A stretch of 64,000 nucleotides of DNA from Vibrio mimicus. GTDB lineage: Bacteria > Pseudomonadota > Gammaproteobacteria > Enterobacterales > Vibrionaceae. Made by a program: the position numbers and the translations under genes. The notes below the pieces were generated by a model, which was not told the origin of the DNA, made no database searches, and saw only the letters and a program-made list of their open reading frames with translations. Of this stretch, positions 26,970 through 35,821 are shown one piece after another (within the stretch, counting starts at the first letter, position 1; every line of letters begins with the position of its first letter). The stretch is from the NCBI RefSeq assembly GCF_019048845.1, contig NZ_CP077425.1, positions 744,001 through 808,000 of the forward strand, in the 5' to 3' direction.

Positions 26970-29132
26970 ATGAATTCATTAAAAATTGCTACGAGTTTAT
27001 CGGTTCGCTCTTGCTTCACAACCCAACGTGAAGTGGTGGATGTACTGAAAACCGACTTCTGTGACATTGGTGCGGCGGTGGTTTCCGTCGAAGACGTACA
27101 AAACGGCATCATAGATAAAATGAATGCGACCGGTTTGAAACTGCCGATCTTTGTTGCTGTGTGCTGCGAAGACCAATTCCCAGATGATTTTTGCGCCGAT
27201 ATCACCGGGGTATTTGAGCTGTGTGATGCCAAAGTCGAGTTCTACGGTAAGCAAGTGGAAACTGCCGTGCGTCGTTATCAAGAAAGTTTGTTGCCACCTT
27301 TCTTTGGTACATTGAAAAAATACGTAGACATGGGGAACTCGACCTTTGCTTGCCCTGGTCATCAAGGCGGTCAGTTCTTCCGTAAGCACCCGGTTGGTCG
27401 CCAGTTCTTTGATTTCTTTGGTGAAACCTTGTTCCGCTCGGATATGTGTAACGCGGACGTACGTTTGGGCGACTTGCTGATCCATGAAGGCGCCCCACAT
27501 GATGCGCAGGCTTATGCTGCGAAAGTGTACAACGCGGATAAAACCTACTTTGTACTCAACGGCACATCGGCCTCCAACAAAGTGGTGTGTAACGCGCTGC
27601 TGACACCGGGAGATCTGGTGCTGTTTGACCGCAACAACCATAAATCCAACCACCACGGTGCGTTAATTCAAGCGGGTGCGACACCGGTTTACTTAGAAAC
27701 GGCGCGTAACCCATTTGGTTTTATCGGCGGGATTGATGCACACTGCTTTAACGAATCTTACCTGCGTGATGCGGTACGTAATGTCGACCCAAGCCGTGCG
27801 GAAGCGAAACGTCCATTCCGTCTTGCGATCATTCAGCTCGGTACTTACGACGGCACGATTTACAACGCGCGTCAGGTGGTCGATCGCATTGGTCATCTGT
27901 GTGACTACATCCTGTTTGACTCAGCGTGGGTCGGCTATGAACAGTTCATTCCCATGATGAAAGACTGCTCACCACTTCTTCTCGATCTGAAGCCTGAAGA
28001 TCCGGGCATCATCGTCACTCAGTCCGTGCATAAACAGCAGGCGGGTTTCTCGCAAACTTCGCAAATCCACAAGAAAGATCACCACATCAAAGGTCAAGAG
28101 CGTTACTGCAACCATAAACGCTTTAACAACGCCTTTATGCTGCACGCCTCAACCAGCCCATTCTACCCGTTGTTTGCGGCGCTCGATGTGAACGCCAAGA
28201 TGCACGAAGGGGATAGTGGCCGCTACCTATGGCGCGAAGCGGTGAAAACTGGTATCGAAGCCCGTAAGCTTCTGATGAAAAAATGCAAATACATCAAACC
28301 GTTCATCCCACCAATGATCGAAGGTAAACCTTGGCAATCTCACCCCACCGAGCAAATTGCCGATGATTTGCGTTTCTTTGAATTTGAGCCGGGTCAGAAA
28401 TGGCATGCGTTTGAAGGTTACGAACATGGTCAGTATTTCGTTGACCCTTGTAAGTTCCTGCTCACCACACCGGGGATTGACCCAGAAACCGGCGAATACG
28501 AGCACTTTGGTATTCCGGCCACCATACTGGCCAACTTCCTGCGTGAGAACAACATCATCCCAGAGAAGTGCGATTTGAACTCGATCCTCTTCCTGCTCAC
28601 CCCAGCCGAAGATATGGCGAAGATGCAGCATTTAGTGGCACAAATTGCCCGTTTTGAACGCTTGATTGAAGAAGATGCACCACTGAGCGAAGTATTGCCG
28701 AACGTGTACCGTGCGAATCGCGAACGTTACAAAGGCTACACCATCCGTCAGTTGTGTCAGGAAATGCACGATCTGTATGCCAGTCATGATGTAAAACAGC
28801 TGCAAAAAGAGATGTTCCGCGCGCGTTATTTCCCACGTGCGGTAATGAACCCACAAGAAGCGAACTTGGCCTTTGTACGTGGTCAAGTTGAGCTAGTCCC
28901 ACTGCGTGAAGTGGAAGGCCGTATCGCCGCTGAAGGCGCACTGCCTTACCCTCCGGGTGTGTTGTGTGTGGTTCCGGGAGAAATATGGGGCGGTTCAGTA
29001 CAGCGTTACTTCCTCGCTCTAGAAGAAGGCATTAACTTGCTGCCGGGTTTTGCGCCTGAATTGCAAGGGGTGTATTTGGAGCCGACAGGCGAGGGACGAG
29101 TGCAAGCCATGGGCTATGTACTGAAACGTTAA
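26970..29132 (+). CDS. speF: inducible ornithine decarboxylase
   Basis: 720 residues. This PLP enzyme converts ornithine to putrescine and consumes a proton. A flavodoxin-like wing domain (about 1-105) precedes the fold-I PLP core. The PLP lysine is Lys355 in QSVHKQQAGFSQTSQIHKKD. Other core motifs are CPGHQGGQFFRKHP, VLNGTSASNKVV and FDSAWVGYEQF, and the C-terminal domain ends QAMGYVLKR. The length equals that of bacterial inducible ODCs. It is followed by potE, forming an acid-response putrescine/ornithine cycle. Confidence 0.97.
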   Translation: MNSLKIATSLSVRSCFTTQREVVDVLKTDFCDIGAAVVSVEDVQNGIIDKMNATGLKLPIFVAVCCEDQFPDDFCADITGVFELCDAKVEFYGKQVETAVRRYQESLLPPFFGTLKKYVDMGNSTFACPGHQGGQFFRKHPVGRQFFDFFGETLFRSDMCNADVRLGDLLIHEGAPHDAQAYAAKVYNADKTYFVLNGTSASNKVVCNALLTPGDLVLFDRNNHKSNHHGALIQAGATPVYLETARNPFGFIGGIDAHCFNESYLRDAVRNVDPSRAEAKRPFRLAIIQLGTYDGTIYNARQVVDRIGHLCDYILFDSAWVGYEQFIPMMKDCSPLLLDLKPEDPGIIVTQSVHKQQAGFSQTSQIHKKDHHIKGQERYCNHKRFNNAFMLHASTSPFYPLFAALDVNAKMHEGDSGRYLWREAVKTGIEARKLLMKKCKYIKPFIPPMIEGKPWQSHPTEQIADDLRFFEFEPGQKWHAFEGYEHGQYFVDPCKFLLTTPGIDPETGEYEHFGIPATILANFLRENNIIPEKCDLNSILFLLTPAEDMAKMQHLVAQIARFERLIEEDAPLSEVLPNVYRANRERYKGYTIRQLCQEMHDLYASHDVKQLQKEMFRARYFPRAVMNPQEANLAFVRGQVELVPLREVEGRIAAEGALPYPPGVLCVVPGEIWGGSVQRYFLALEEGINLLPGFAPELQGVYLEPTGEGRVQAMGYVLKR

Positions 29133-29138
29133 TCGGGG

Positions 29139-29166
29139 CATCGGGACAGAGGTTTCTGCCCCGATG
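29139..29166 (+). other. speF-potE intercistronic hairpin
   Basis: CATCGGG...CCCGATG arms enclose CAGA...TCTG in the 67-base gap, without a following U run. It may tune relative speF/potE mRNA stability rather than terminate. Confidence 0.5.
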
Positions 29167-29199
29167 ACAACACGAAAAGACCCATAGAAGGGGAATATC

Positions 29200-30519
29200 A
29201 TGAGTAAATCCAATAACAAAATTGGTGTAGTGCAACTCACCATCCTGACTATCGTTAACATGATGGGGTCGGGCATCATTATGCTCCCGACTCAGCTTGC
29301 CCAAGTCGGCACCATTTCTATCTTATCTTGGTTAGTCACTGCCGCAGGTTCAACTGCCTTGGCGTTTGCCTTTGCAAAATGCGGTATGTTCAGTAAAAAA
29401 TCCGGCGGTATGGGTGGTTACGCCGAATACGCGTTTGGCCGCAGTGGCAACTTTATGGCCAACTATACCTACGCGGTTTCCTTGTTGATCGCGAACGTGG
29501 CGATTGCCATTTCCGCTGTCGGCTATGCCGATGTGCTGTTTGGCTTCCATCTCACTCCGATTGAAACCTGTATTGCGACTATTTTGGTATTGTGGGTCGC
29601 CACCGTGGCCAACTTTGGTGGTGCGCGCATTACTGGCCAAGTCTCCAGTGTTACCGTTTGGGGCATCATTATTCCGGTGATTGGGGTATCCATCATCGGT
29701 TGGTACTGGTTTGATTTTGACTTGTATCGCGCGGCATGGAACCCACATGGTTTGCCATTTTTCCAAGCGCTCGGCGGCTCAATTGCAATGACGCTGTGGG
29801 CATTCTTGGGTTTGGAATCGGCGTGTGCTAATGCTGATGCGGTGGAAAACCCAGAGAAAAACGTACCGATTGCGGTCATGGGTGGCACCTTGGGGGCTGC
29901 GGTGATTTACATCATCTCAACCAACGTGATTGCTGGGATTGTGCCAAACGCGGATCTGGCTAACTCGAACGCACCGTTTGGTCTGGCTTTTGCGCAGATG
30001 TTTAACCCAACCATGGGCGCGATTGTCATGGCGTGTGCGATAGTGTCTTGTACCGGTTCACTGCTTGGCTGGCAATTTACCATTGCGCAAGTGTTTAAAG
30101 CCTCGGCCGATGAAGGTTTCTTCCCTAAATTGTTCTCTAAAGTGACCAAAGCCGATGCCCCTGTACTAGGTATGCTGACCATCGTCTCGATTCAAACGGT
30201 GTTGAGTTTGATGACCATCAGCCCATCACTCAATAAGCAGTTTGAGGCGCTAGTGAATTTGGCGGTTGTGACCAACATCATTCCGTACATCCTCTCTATG
30301 GCTGCGCTGGGTGTGATGCAAAAGCAGCTCAATGTACCAGTGAGCCAAGCAAAAGTGGCCAACGTGATGGCCTTTATTGGTGCCATGTACAGCTTCTACG
30401 CGCTGTACAGTTCCGGTGAAACCGCGGTTATGCTTGGCTCGATTGCGACTTTCTTTGGTTGGGTGCTGTACGGTGCGATTTCTCGCTCACAGCAAAATAC
30501 CCCATTGAAACACGCCTGA
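29200..30519 (+). CDS. potE: putrescine/ornithine antiporter
   Basis: 439 residues and about 12 membrane helices of the APC superfamily. It starts KIGVVQLTILTIVNMMGSGI, with the GSG substrate motif typical of basic amino acid antiporters, and has GGMGGYAEYAFGRSGNF and WAFLGLESACANADAVENP. It exchanges internal putrescine for external ornithine and so partners SpeF. GAAGGGGA precedes the ATG. A terminator follows at 30548. Confidence 0.96.
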   Translation: MSKSNNKIGVVQLTILTIVNMMGSGIIMLPTQLAQVGTISILSWLVTAAGSTALAFAFAKCGMFSKKSGGMGGYAEYAFGRSGNFMANYTYAVSLLIANVAIAISAVGYADVLFGFHLTPIETCIATILVLWVATVANFGGARITGQVSSVTVWGIIIPVIGVSIIGWYWFDFDLYRAAWNPHGLPFFQALGGSIAMTLWAFLGLESACANADAVENPEKNVPIAVMGGTLGAAVIYIISTNVIAGIVPNADLANSNAPFGLAFAQMFNPTMGAIVMACAIVSCTGSLLGWQFTIAQVFKASADEGFFPKLFSKVTKADAPVLGMLTIVSIQTVLSLMTISPSLNKQFEALVNLAVVTNIIPYILSMAALGVMQKQLNVPVSQAKVANVMAFIGAMYSFYALYSSGETAVMLGSIATFFGWVLYGAISRSQQNTPLKHA

Positions 30520-30547
30520 TTGGGTTAACGCTTAAGGTATAAGATAA

Positions 30548-30575
30548 ACAGCGCGGCGAATCTGCGCTGTTTTTC
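30548..30575 (+). terminator. intrinsic terminator after potE
   Basis: ACAGCGC, 9-base loop, GCGCTGT, followed by TTTTCT. Confidence 0.88.
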
Positions 30576-30731
30576 TATCCGCGCTGTTTTCTATCTGATG
30601 TTTCTTTTTCATCGACTTTTCTTGCTCAAAAGCGGTGATATTCAAAACAAGTTTGTCCGTAACGCTTTTCAGCGCCTGTTGAACTGACTACACTAGGCGG
30701 CGTTTCAGAATCGTCTGAAACACAACAATAT

Positions 30732-30862
30732 TCTCAGGGCGGGGCGAAATTCCCCACCGGTGGTATGCCGCAAGGCGAGCCCACGAGCGCTCGATTCGTC
30801 GAGGTCAGCAGATCTGGTGAGAAGCCAGAGCCGACGGTTACAGTCCGGATGAGAGAGAATGA
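30732..30862 (+). promoter_or_regulatory. FMN riboswitch (RFN element)
   Basis: The conserved RFN blocks appear in order: CTCAGGGCGGGGCGAAATTC, CCCACCGGTGGTAT, GCCGCAAGGCGAGCCCACGA, GTCAGCAGATCTGGTGAGA, AGCCAGAGCCGACGGTTACA and GTCCGGATGAGAGAG. It lies about 115 bases upstream of ribB on the same strand. FMN binding is expected to lower ribB expression; there is no strong terminator before ribB, so translational control is possible. Confidence 0.97.
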
Positions 30863-30978
30863 CAAACACACTGAATCTCAAGGTGCGGCGTTGCTACATC
30901 TTTCGGTTTTCAGTGCTTTTCGTTTTGGATTTTGATCCCTCATAAGCCCTGATTCTGGTCATTTTTTGGAGTATTACC

Positions 30979-31635
30979 ATGAATCAGTCCTCATTACTTG
31001 CCGAATTCGGCGACCCAATTACTCGTGTAGAAAACGCACTGCAAGCCTTACGTGAAGGGCGTGGTGTGCTGCTGCTCGATGATGAAGATCGCGAAAACGA
31101 AGGCGATATTATCTACGCAGTAGAATCTCTTACTACAGCGCAAATGGCATTGATGATCCGTGAATGCAGCGGCATCGTCTGTTTGTGTCTGACTGAAGCG
31201 CAAGCCGATCGCTTAGCCCTGCCGCCTATGGTGGTCAACAACAACAGTGCGAACCAAACGGCGTTTACGGTATCGATCGAAGCCAAACATGGCGTAACCA
31301 CAGGAGTTTCCGCGCAAGATCGCGTCACCACCATCAAAACCGCCGCGAACCCACAAGCAAAGCCGGAAGATTTGGCGCGTCCCGGCCATGTATTCCCACT
31401 ACGTGCTCGTGCGGGTGGGGTATTGGCACGTCGTGGCCATACCGAAGGTACGGTTGATTTGATGCAGATGGCAGGTTTGCAGCCAGCGGGGGTGCTGTGC
31501 GAACTGACCAACCCAGATGGCAGCATGGCAAAAACGCCAGAAATCATCGAGTTCGGCAAACTGCACAATATGCCCGTATTGACCATCGAAGACATGGTGC
31601 AATACCGCATTCAGTTTGATCTGAAACTGGCTTAA
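30979..31635 (+). CDS. ribB: 3,4-dihydroxy-2-butanone-4-phosphate synthase
   Basis: 218 residues, the length of single-domain RibB. The acidic active-site loop is [20 protein letters not shown] (about 33-52), followed by [54 protein letters not shown] and [20 protein letters not shown]. It converts ribulose 5-phosphate to the four-carbon precursor of riboflavin. It stands alone behind the FMN riboswitch, outside the main rib operon, as usual in gamma-proteobacteria. Confidence 0.97.
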   Translation: MNQSSLLAEFGDPITRVENALQALREGRGVLLLDDEDRENEGDIIYAVESLTTAQMALMIRECSGIVCLCLTEAQADRLALPPMVVNNNSANQTAFTVSIEAKHGVTTGVSAQDRVTTIKTAANPQAKPEDLARPGHVFPLRARAGGVLARRGHTEGTVDLMQMAGLQPAGVLCELTNPDGSMAKTPEIIEFGKLHNMPVLTIEDMVQYRIQFDLKLA

Positions 31636-31658
31636 GATTTTTCTATTCCACATTATTT

Positions 31659-31704
31659 AAGCCCATGGTTCATTACTAAATCATGGGCTTTGGTTATTCT
31701 TTTC
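31659..31704 (+). terminator. probable terminator after ribB
   Basis: AAGCCCATG / CATGGGCTT stem with a 14-base loop, then TGGTTATTCTTTT. The U tract is interrupted. Confidence 0.65.
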
Positions 31705-31816
31705 TGCTGATAATTCATTTTATGTCAGCCAAATCCACTTTATGGGTAGGGATTCTTACATTTTTCTGACGTAATGGTGCTAGCCTTACCGCCAATTGTT
31801 GTACAGGAGATTGTGT

Positions 31817-32971
31817 ATGAAATTACACCATAGAGTTACCAGCATCATGGTATCGCTCCCCTTGCTACTCGGTGGATGTTCTTTATTGGAAGTGAAGCTG
31901 GATAGCCAAACTACGCCGTTAACTCAGCAAGAGCTGAATATGCGGCTGATGACTCGCGAATACGCTCACCAGTTTTTCTCTGCGGTTGAGCAAAGTGCCG
32001 ATCAAATCGCTGCACAATATGAAGCGCAAGATAAGCTGCATCAATCCTATGTGTTGCTTTGGAAAATCAATGCGGAAGAAGGTTTACAGCGTTCGGCTTA
32101 TCAGCTTTCGCCTATGGCTGCACTGATTGATAGTTGGGTTTTTACCCAGCAGATGGATAACTTTTTCCAAACGGGGAAAGGGCAATCACTTTTTAGCGGT
32201 GAGCAGGCTAAGCAAACGGCAGCCGGATTAACTCGCGATGTTGAGCAACTTGCCCAGTCACTACTGAAAAAAGAGAGCTATCAAACCGCCCAAGCTTTTG
32301 TGAAATCTTTTGCCAGCGTAAACCCTTTTACCGATCTCACTTTCACGCGTACTCCGGCTTATCGGGCTTGGCTGCAAGCGAATAAGATCGATGAAGCGCA
32401 AGCCGTTTCAACAGTAGGCACCATGCCAGAAGCGATGAGTGACGTTTCGGATCGGCTCAGCTTGGTATCGGAACAGTCACCGAAAATCATGACTTGGAAA
32501 GCACAATTGATTGCGATGAATAGTGCGTTGAGTGGTGAGCAACTGACGGAAACGCTGCAAAGCATTCAAGCTTCATCCGCTTCGTTTCAAGATTTTGTGA
32601 ACAATAATCCTGAATACATGCGTAACCTCGCGGAATATATGGCCATTGAGCTGCAACCCTTGGTGGAAGATATTGACCAGAAAACCCAGCAGCATTTGGA
32701 TAAACTCAGTGATGAGCGCGCAGCGCTGGAGGCGATGGTGGCCAGAGAGCGAACTGAAATCGCGGCGATTATCCATACCGAACGAGCGCAGTTTGCCGCT
32801 GATATTGATAAGATTTCGCAGAATGTGCTGGCGTTAGCGATGGATAAAGTCACGCAGTTAATAAAGAGCACCATCTTGTACTTTGTGCTGTTTATCGTGG
32901 TGATCTTTTTTGCTCCGCTCGGTCTGGGTTACTGGCTGGGTAAACGTTCTGCTGGAAAACAAACAAGCTAA
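31817..32971 (+). CDS. putative lipoprotein with C-terminal membrane anchor
   Basis: 384 residues from the ATG at 31817 (AGGAG 9 bases upstream). The lipobox LGGC gives a lipidated Cys at about 21 (SLPLLLGGCSLLEVK). The body is helical, with a coiled coil at about 285-345 (QKTQQHLDKLSDERAALEAM). A membrane helix follows at about 352-374 (STILYFVLFIVVIFFAPLGL) with a basic tail. A lipoprotein with a second, C-terminal membrane segment is unusual. I do not recognise the family. A strong terminator follows. Confidence 0.75.
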   Translation: MKLHHRVTSIMVSLPLLLGGCSLLEVKLDSQTTPLTQQELNMRLMTREYAHQFFSAVEQSADQIAAQYEAQDKLHQSYVLLWKINAEEGLQRSAYQLSPMAALIDSWVFTQQMDNFFQTGKGQSLFSGEQAKQTAAGLTRDVEQLAQSLLKKESYQTAQAFVKSFASVNPFTDLTFTRTPAYRAWLQANKIDEAQAVSTVGTMPEAMSDVSDRLSLVSEQSPKIMTWKAQLIAMNSALSGEQLTETLQSIQASSASFQDFVNNNPEYMRNLAEYMAIELQPLVEDIDQKTQQHLDKLSDERAALEAMVARERTEIAAIIHTERAQFAADIDKISQNVLALAMDKVTQLIKSTILYFVLFIVVIFFAPLGLGYWLGKRSAGKQTS

Positions 32972-32986
32972 GATTGTTCACAATAG

Positions 32987-33011
32987 AAAAAGGCGGGATC
33001 CCCGCCTTTTT
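32987..33011. terminator. bidirectional intrinsic terminator
   Basis: AAAAAGGCGGG ATC CCCGCCTTTTT between the lipoprotein gene and the convergent trmY gene. T runs flank the stem on both strands, so it can serve both. Confidence 0.92.
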
Positions 33012-33065
33012 GCTTTCATGTCACCGATTCAGTGAGCGGCTATTGAGCTAATTGAGTCGTTTGGT

Positions 33066-33671
33066 CTACCAGCCTGCTTCTTGATGATCAATCTCGTTAT
33101 GGATCAGCGTGACACACTGTGAAGCAAACAGCATTTTTGGCCCAAGGCTGATTTTTTCTACTCCAAGGCGCTTCATCGAGTTTCCACTCTTTTTCGGCAT
33201 CGGGATGTGATCGGTCAGAATAAAACACGGGTTCGGGCCGATCTTAATATCACGGATTGAATCGCCTTTTTTATCCATCATGTACAGTGAGTGATGCTCT
33301 GCCAACTCACCGAGTAGCGCTTCAAAACTGATAGTGCGCACGGTCAATCCCGGCTGAACCACACGAGTTTGTTCTTTTCCCATACCAACAGAGGCATCCA
33401 GCGCTTTCACCAACAGGGCAATCAACGCCGCTTCATGGAACCCGCCCACATCACTGATTTCATTCGCTTCGACCGTGATGGTGCGTGAATAATCGCGCGT
33501 GCTTTCCAATACCAGATGAATCACCACATCTTCACGATGGGACTGCGCGGTAAACAGGCTGTTCATCATGCAGTGAGCCAAAATTTCGGTATGGCATTTA
33601 CCACCAATTTCGTCCAGTAGGCGTTGGCTATCTGTCGGTGCGGAGCGAGCTCGAAGGATAAAACTGCGCAT
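33066..33671 (-). CDS. trmY: TrmY-type tRNA (pseudouridine54-N1)-methyltransferase (UPF0217)
   Basis: 201 residues from the ATG at 33671 (MRSFILRARSAPTDSQ); the frame is open four codons further. The SPOUT-type features are HCMMNSLFTAQSHREDVVIH near the N-terminus and the knotted C-terminal half with FILTDHIPMPKKSGNSM and EKISLGPKMLFASQCVTLIH. The family is mainly archaeal, where it methylates pseudouridine 54 of tRNA; bacterial members are known in Vibrio and relatives. The bacterial substrate is uncertain because bacterial position 54 is normally ribothymidine. Confidence 0.85.
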   Translation of the reverse strand: MRSFILRARSAPTDSQRLLDEIGGKCHTEILAHCMMNSLFTAQSHREDVVIHLVLESTRDYSRTITVEANEISDVGGFHEAALIALLVKALDASVGMGKEQTRVVQPGLTVRTISFEALLGELAEHHSLYMMDKKGDSIRDIKIGPNPCFILTDHIPMPKKSGNSMKRLGVEKISLGPKMLFASQCVTLIHNEIDHQEAGW

Positions 33672-33776
33672 GGTATTTCTCATTCGTTGTCATTCAAAGT
33701 GCGGTATTGTCGCTAAGCGCGCCGAACTTGACCAGTCTTTTATGCTGCCGTTTTGCGAGAGTCATGACTCGCCGAT

Positions 33777-34682
33777 TTATTCGATGACGCCCTGCTCAAA
33801 ATAACGCTTACTGAACTCAATAAACCGCTTTAAGCGCACCGGTTGATATTTGTCTTTATGGTAGATGAGTGAAAACTCAACGCTCGGGATATGCCAATCC
33901 TGAAACACTTCGACCAACTCGCCGCGGGCGATCTCTTGGTGGCAGTAGAAAGTGGGTACGCGAATGATGCCGTTATGCGCCAATGCCGCTCGAACTAACA
34001 CTCGGCCGTTTTTACACTGTAAATCTCCATCGACGGGTACATCGAGAGTTTGCTTCGTCTCTTTGTGTTGGTAGCTCCAACGTTTTACCGAACCGGTTAA
34101 GCAGCGATGCTCAGCGAGTTGCTTGGGATGTTGAGGTTGACCACACTGCGTAAAGTACGTAGGGCTAGCGAGCGTGCTCATGCTGATTTCGGTGAGTTTA
34201 CGCGCCACAAAGCTGGCATCTTCTAATTTTCCCATCCGAAATGCCACGTCAAAGCCTTCTTCAATCAAATCAACGCGATGACTACTGAAATCAAGGTGAA
34301 TACGCACATCGGGGTTTTCTTGCATAAAAGCACTGCAAATGTCGGCAATTAACTCTTCCCCAATATGCCCGCCCACACTGTTGATGCGTAGCTCACCGCG
34401 CGCTTCTTGCACATCATCTACAGCGGCTAACACGGCTTGTTCAATACTGCTCAAGGCTTGTTCGCATTGACGATAGAAGATCTCCCCAGCATCCGTGAGC
34501 GAAAGGCTGCGTGTAGTGCGGATGACAAGAGTGACGCCCATGCTATTCTCTAACTGGCTCAGCTGGCGTGAAACATGTGAGCGAGAAACCTCCAGCTCTT
34601 CCGCCGCTTTAGTAAAATTGCCGAGTTTCGCAATCAGTACAAAGGCGCGAATGTCGGCCAGATTAAGTTGGTTAAGTTGCAT
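33777..34682 (-). CDS. LysR-family transcription regulator
   Basis: 301 residues from the ATG at 34682 (AGGGA upstream); an upstream in-frame start at 34748 is less likely. The N-terminal winged helix is NLADIRAFVLIAKLGNFTKA with LEVSRSHVSRQLSQLENSMG, followed by a CrgA/AaeR-type effector domain (about 90-295). It diverges from the SDR gene at 34830, the standard arrangement for a LysR regulator and its target. The effector is unknown. Confidence 0.93.
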   Translation of the reverse strand: MQLNQLNLADIRAFVLIAKLGNFTKAAEELEVSRSHVSRQLSQLENSMGVTLVIRTTRSLSLTDAGEIFYRQCEQALSSIEQAVLAAVDDVQEARGELRINSVGGHIGEELIADICSAFMQENPDVRIHLDFSSHRVDLIEEGFDVAFRMGKLEDASFVARKLTEISMSTLASPTYFTQCGQPQHPKQLAEHRCLTGSVKRWSYQHKETKQTLDVPVDGDLQCKNGRVLVRAALAHNGIIRVPTFYCHQEIARGELVEVFQDWHIPSVEFSLIYHKDKYQPVRLKRFIEFSKRYFEQGVIE

Positions 34683-34829
34683 GAGCAATCCCTTATATTT
34701 GTCATTATTTGGCAACAGTTTGTGAACCTGTCGACTATATATCAACAATCTGCTTTCGCCTAGACTGCTCGCATTGCAACGAACTCCTGTGTTCAGGAGA
34801 ATTTTTCTAAGAATGAATGAGGTAATCCA

Positions 34830-35549
34830 ATGAAATCATTAGTCGTTATTACAGGTGCAAGTTCTGGTATTGGTGAAGCTATCGCACGCCGTTTCAGTGA
34901 AGCGGGTCATCCACTGCTGTTGGTGGCACGCCGTGTGGAGCGTTTAGAGGCACTGAACCTGCCCAATACACTGTGTGAAAAAGTGGATGTGACAGAAGCG
35001 GCGACCTTAGTGGCTGCGATTGCGAAAGCAGAAGCGCTATATGGCCCTGCGGATCTGCTGGTGAACAATGCCGGTGTTATGCTGCTTGGACAGATTGACA
35101 CGCAAGAGGCGAATGAATGGAAGCGCATGTTTGATGTGAATGTGCTAGGCCTGCTCAATGGTATGCACGCCGTGTTGGCCGATATGAAAGATCGCAACCA
35201 CGGTACGATCGTGAACATCAGTTCTATTGCGGGTAAGAAAACATTCCCGAATCATGCTGCTTACTGTGGAACTAAGTTTGCGGTACATGCGATTTCTGAA
35301 AACGTGCGTGAGGAAGTGGCTGCCAGCAATGTGCGTGTGACCACGATTGCTCCGGGAGCGGTAGAAACTGAACTGCTTTCACACACCACATCAAGCGAAA
35401 TTAAAGATGGCTATGATGCTTGGAAAGTGGACATGGGCGGCGTGTTGGCGGCGGATGATGTCGCGCGTGCGGTACTGTTTGCTTATCAGCAGCCACAAAG
35501 CGTGTGCATTCGTGAGATTGCGTTGGCACCGACCAAACAACAACCATAG
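34830..35549 (+). CDS. short-chain dehydrogenase/reductase (SDR)
   Basis: 239 residues of the classical SDR fold. It shows the TGASSGIG cofactor motif (7-14), LLVNNAGVMLLG (about 82-93), catalytic Ser in VNISSIAGKK and YCGTK (Tyr-x-x-x-Lys, about 149-153). The VARRVER stretch after the second strand suggests NADPH. Members of this subgroup (YdfG/clavaldehyde-type) reduce small hydroxy acids or carbonyls. The substrate is unknown, and regulation by the divergent LysR protein is likely. Confidence 0.92.
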   Translation: MKSLVVITGASSGIGEAIARRFSEAGHPLLLVARRVERLEALNLPNTLCEKVDVTEAATLVAAIAKAEALYGPADLLVNNAGVMLLGQIDTQEANEWKRMFDVNVLGLLNGMHAVLADMKDRNHGTIVNISSIAGKKTFPNHAAYCGTKFAVHAISENVREEVAASNVRVTTIAPGAVETELLSHTTSSEIKDGYDAWKVDMGGVLAADDVARAVLFAYQQPQSVCIREIALAPTKQQP

Positions 35550-35593
35550 TTCATTACGAAAGATGTGTTGATCCCAGATTTGGATGATTGAAG

Positions 35594-35623
35594 AAAGCGA
35601 CTCGAGAGGGTCGCTTTTCTTTT
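35594..35623 (+). terminator. intrinsic terminator after the SDR gene
   Basis: AAAGCGAC, 8-base loop, GTCGCTTT, followed by TCTTTT. Confidence 0.88.
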
Positions 35624-35821
35624 GCCAATAAATTCAGTTTGTTGAGTTTGAACCGCGCAATCTACTACAACTTTTGTTGCATTTTTTTTGTGAAAGGAAA
35701 GTGTGGTAGCTATGCTTGTTATGAGTATCTATTCCTATAACAAAATAGTTTTAATTTGATGACATATCGTTGGCGACATTTTGAATTTATGCAGGGCTGA
35801 ATATTTTTTCAGGGGAACAAC

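Noticed and set aside
26997..27656. 219-residue minus-strand ORF inside speF
   Set aside because: Antisense shadow of a highly conserved decarboxylase; no start signal.
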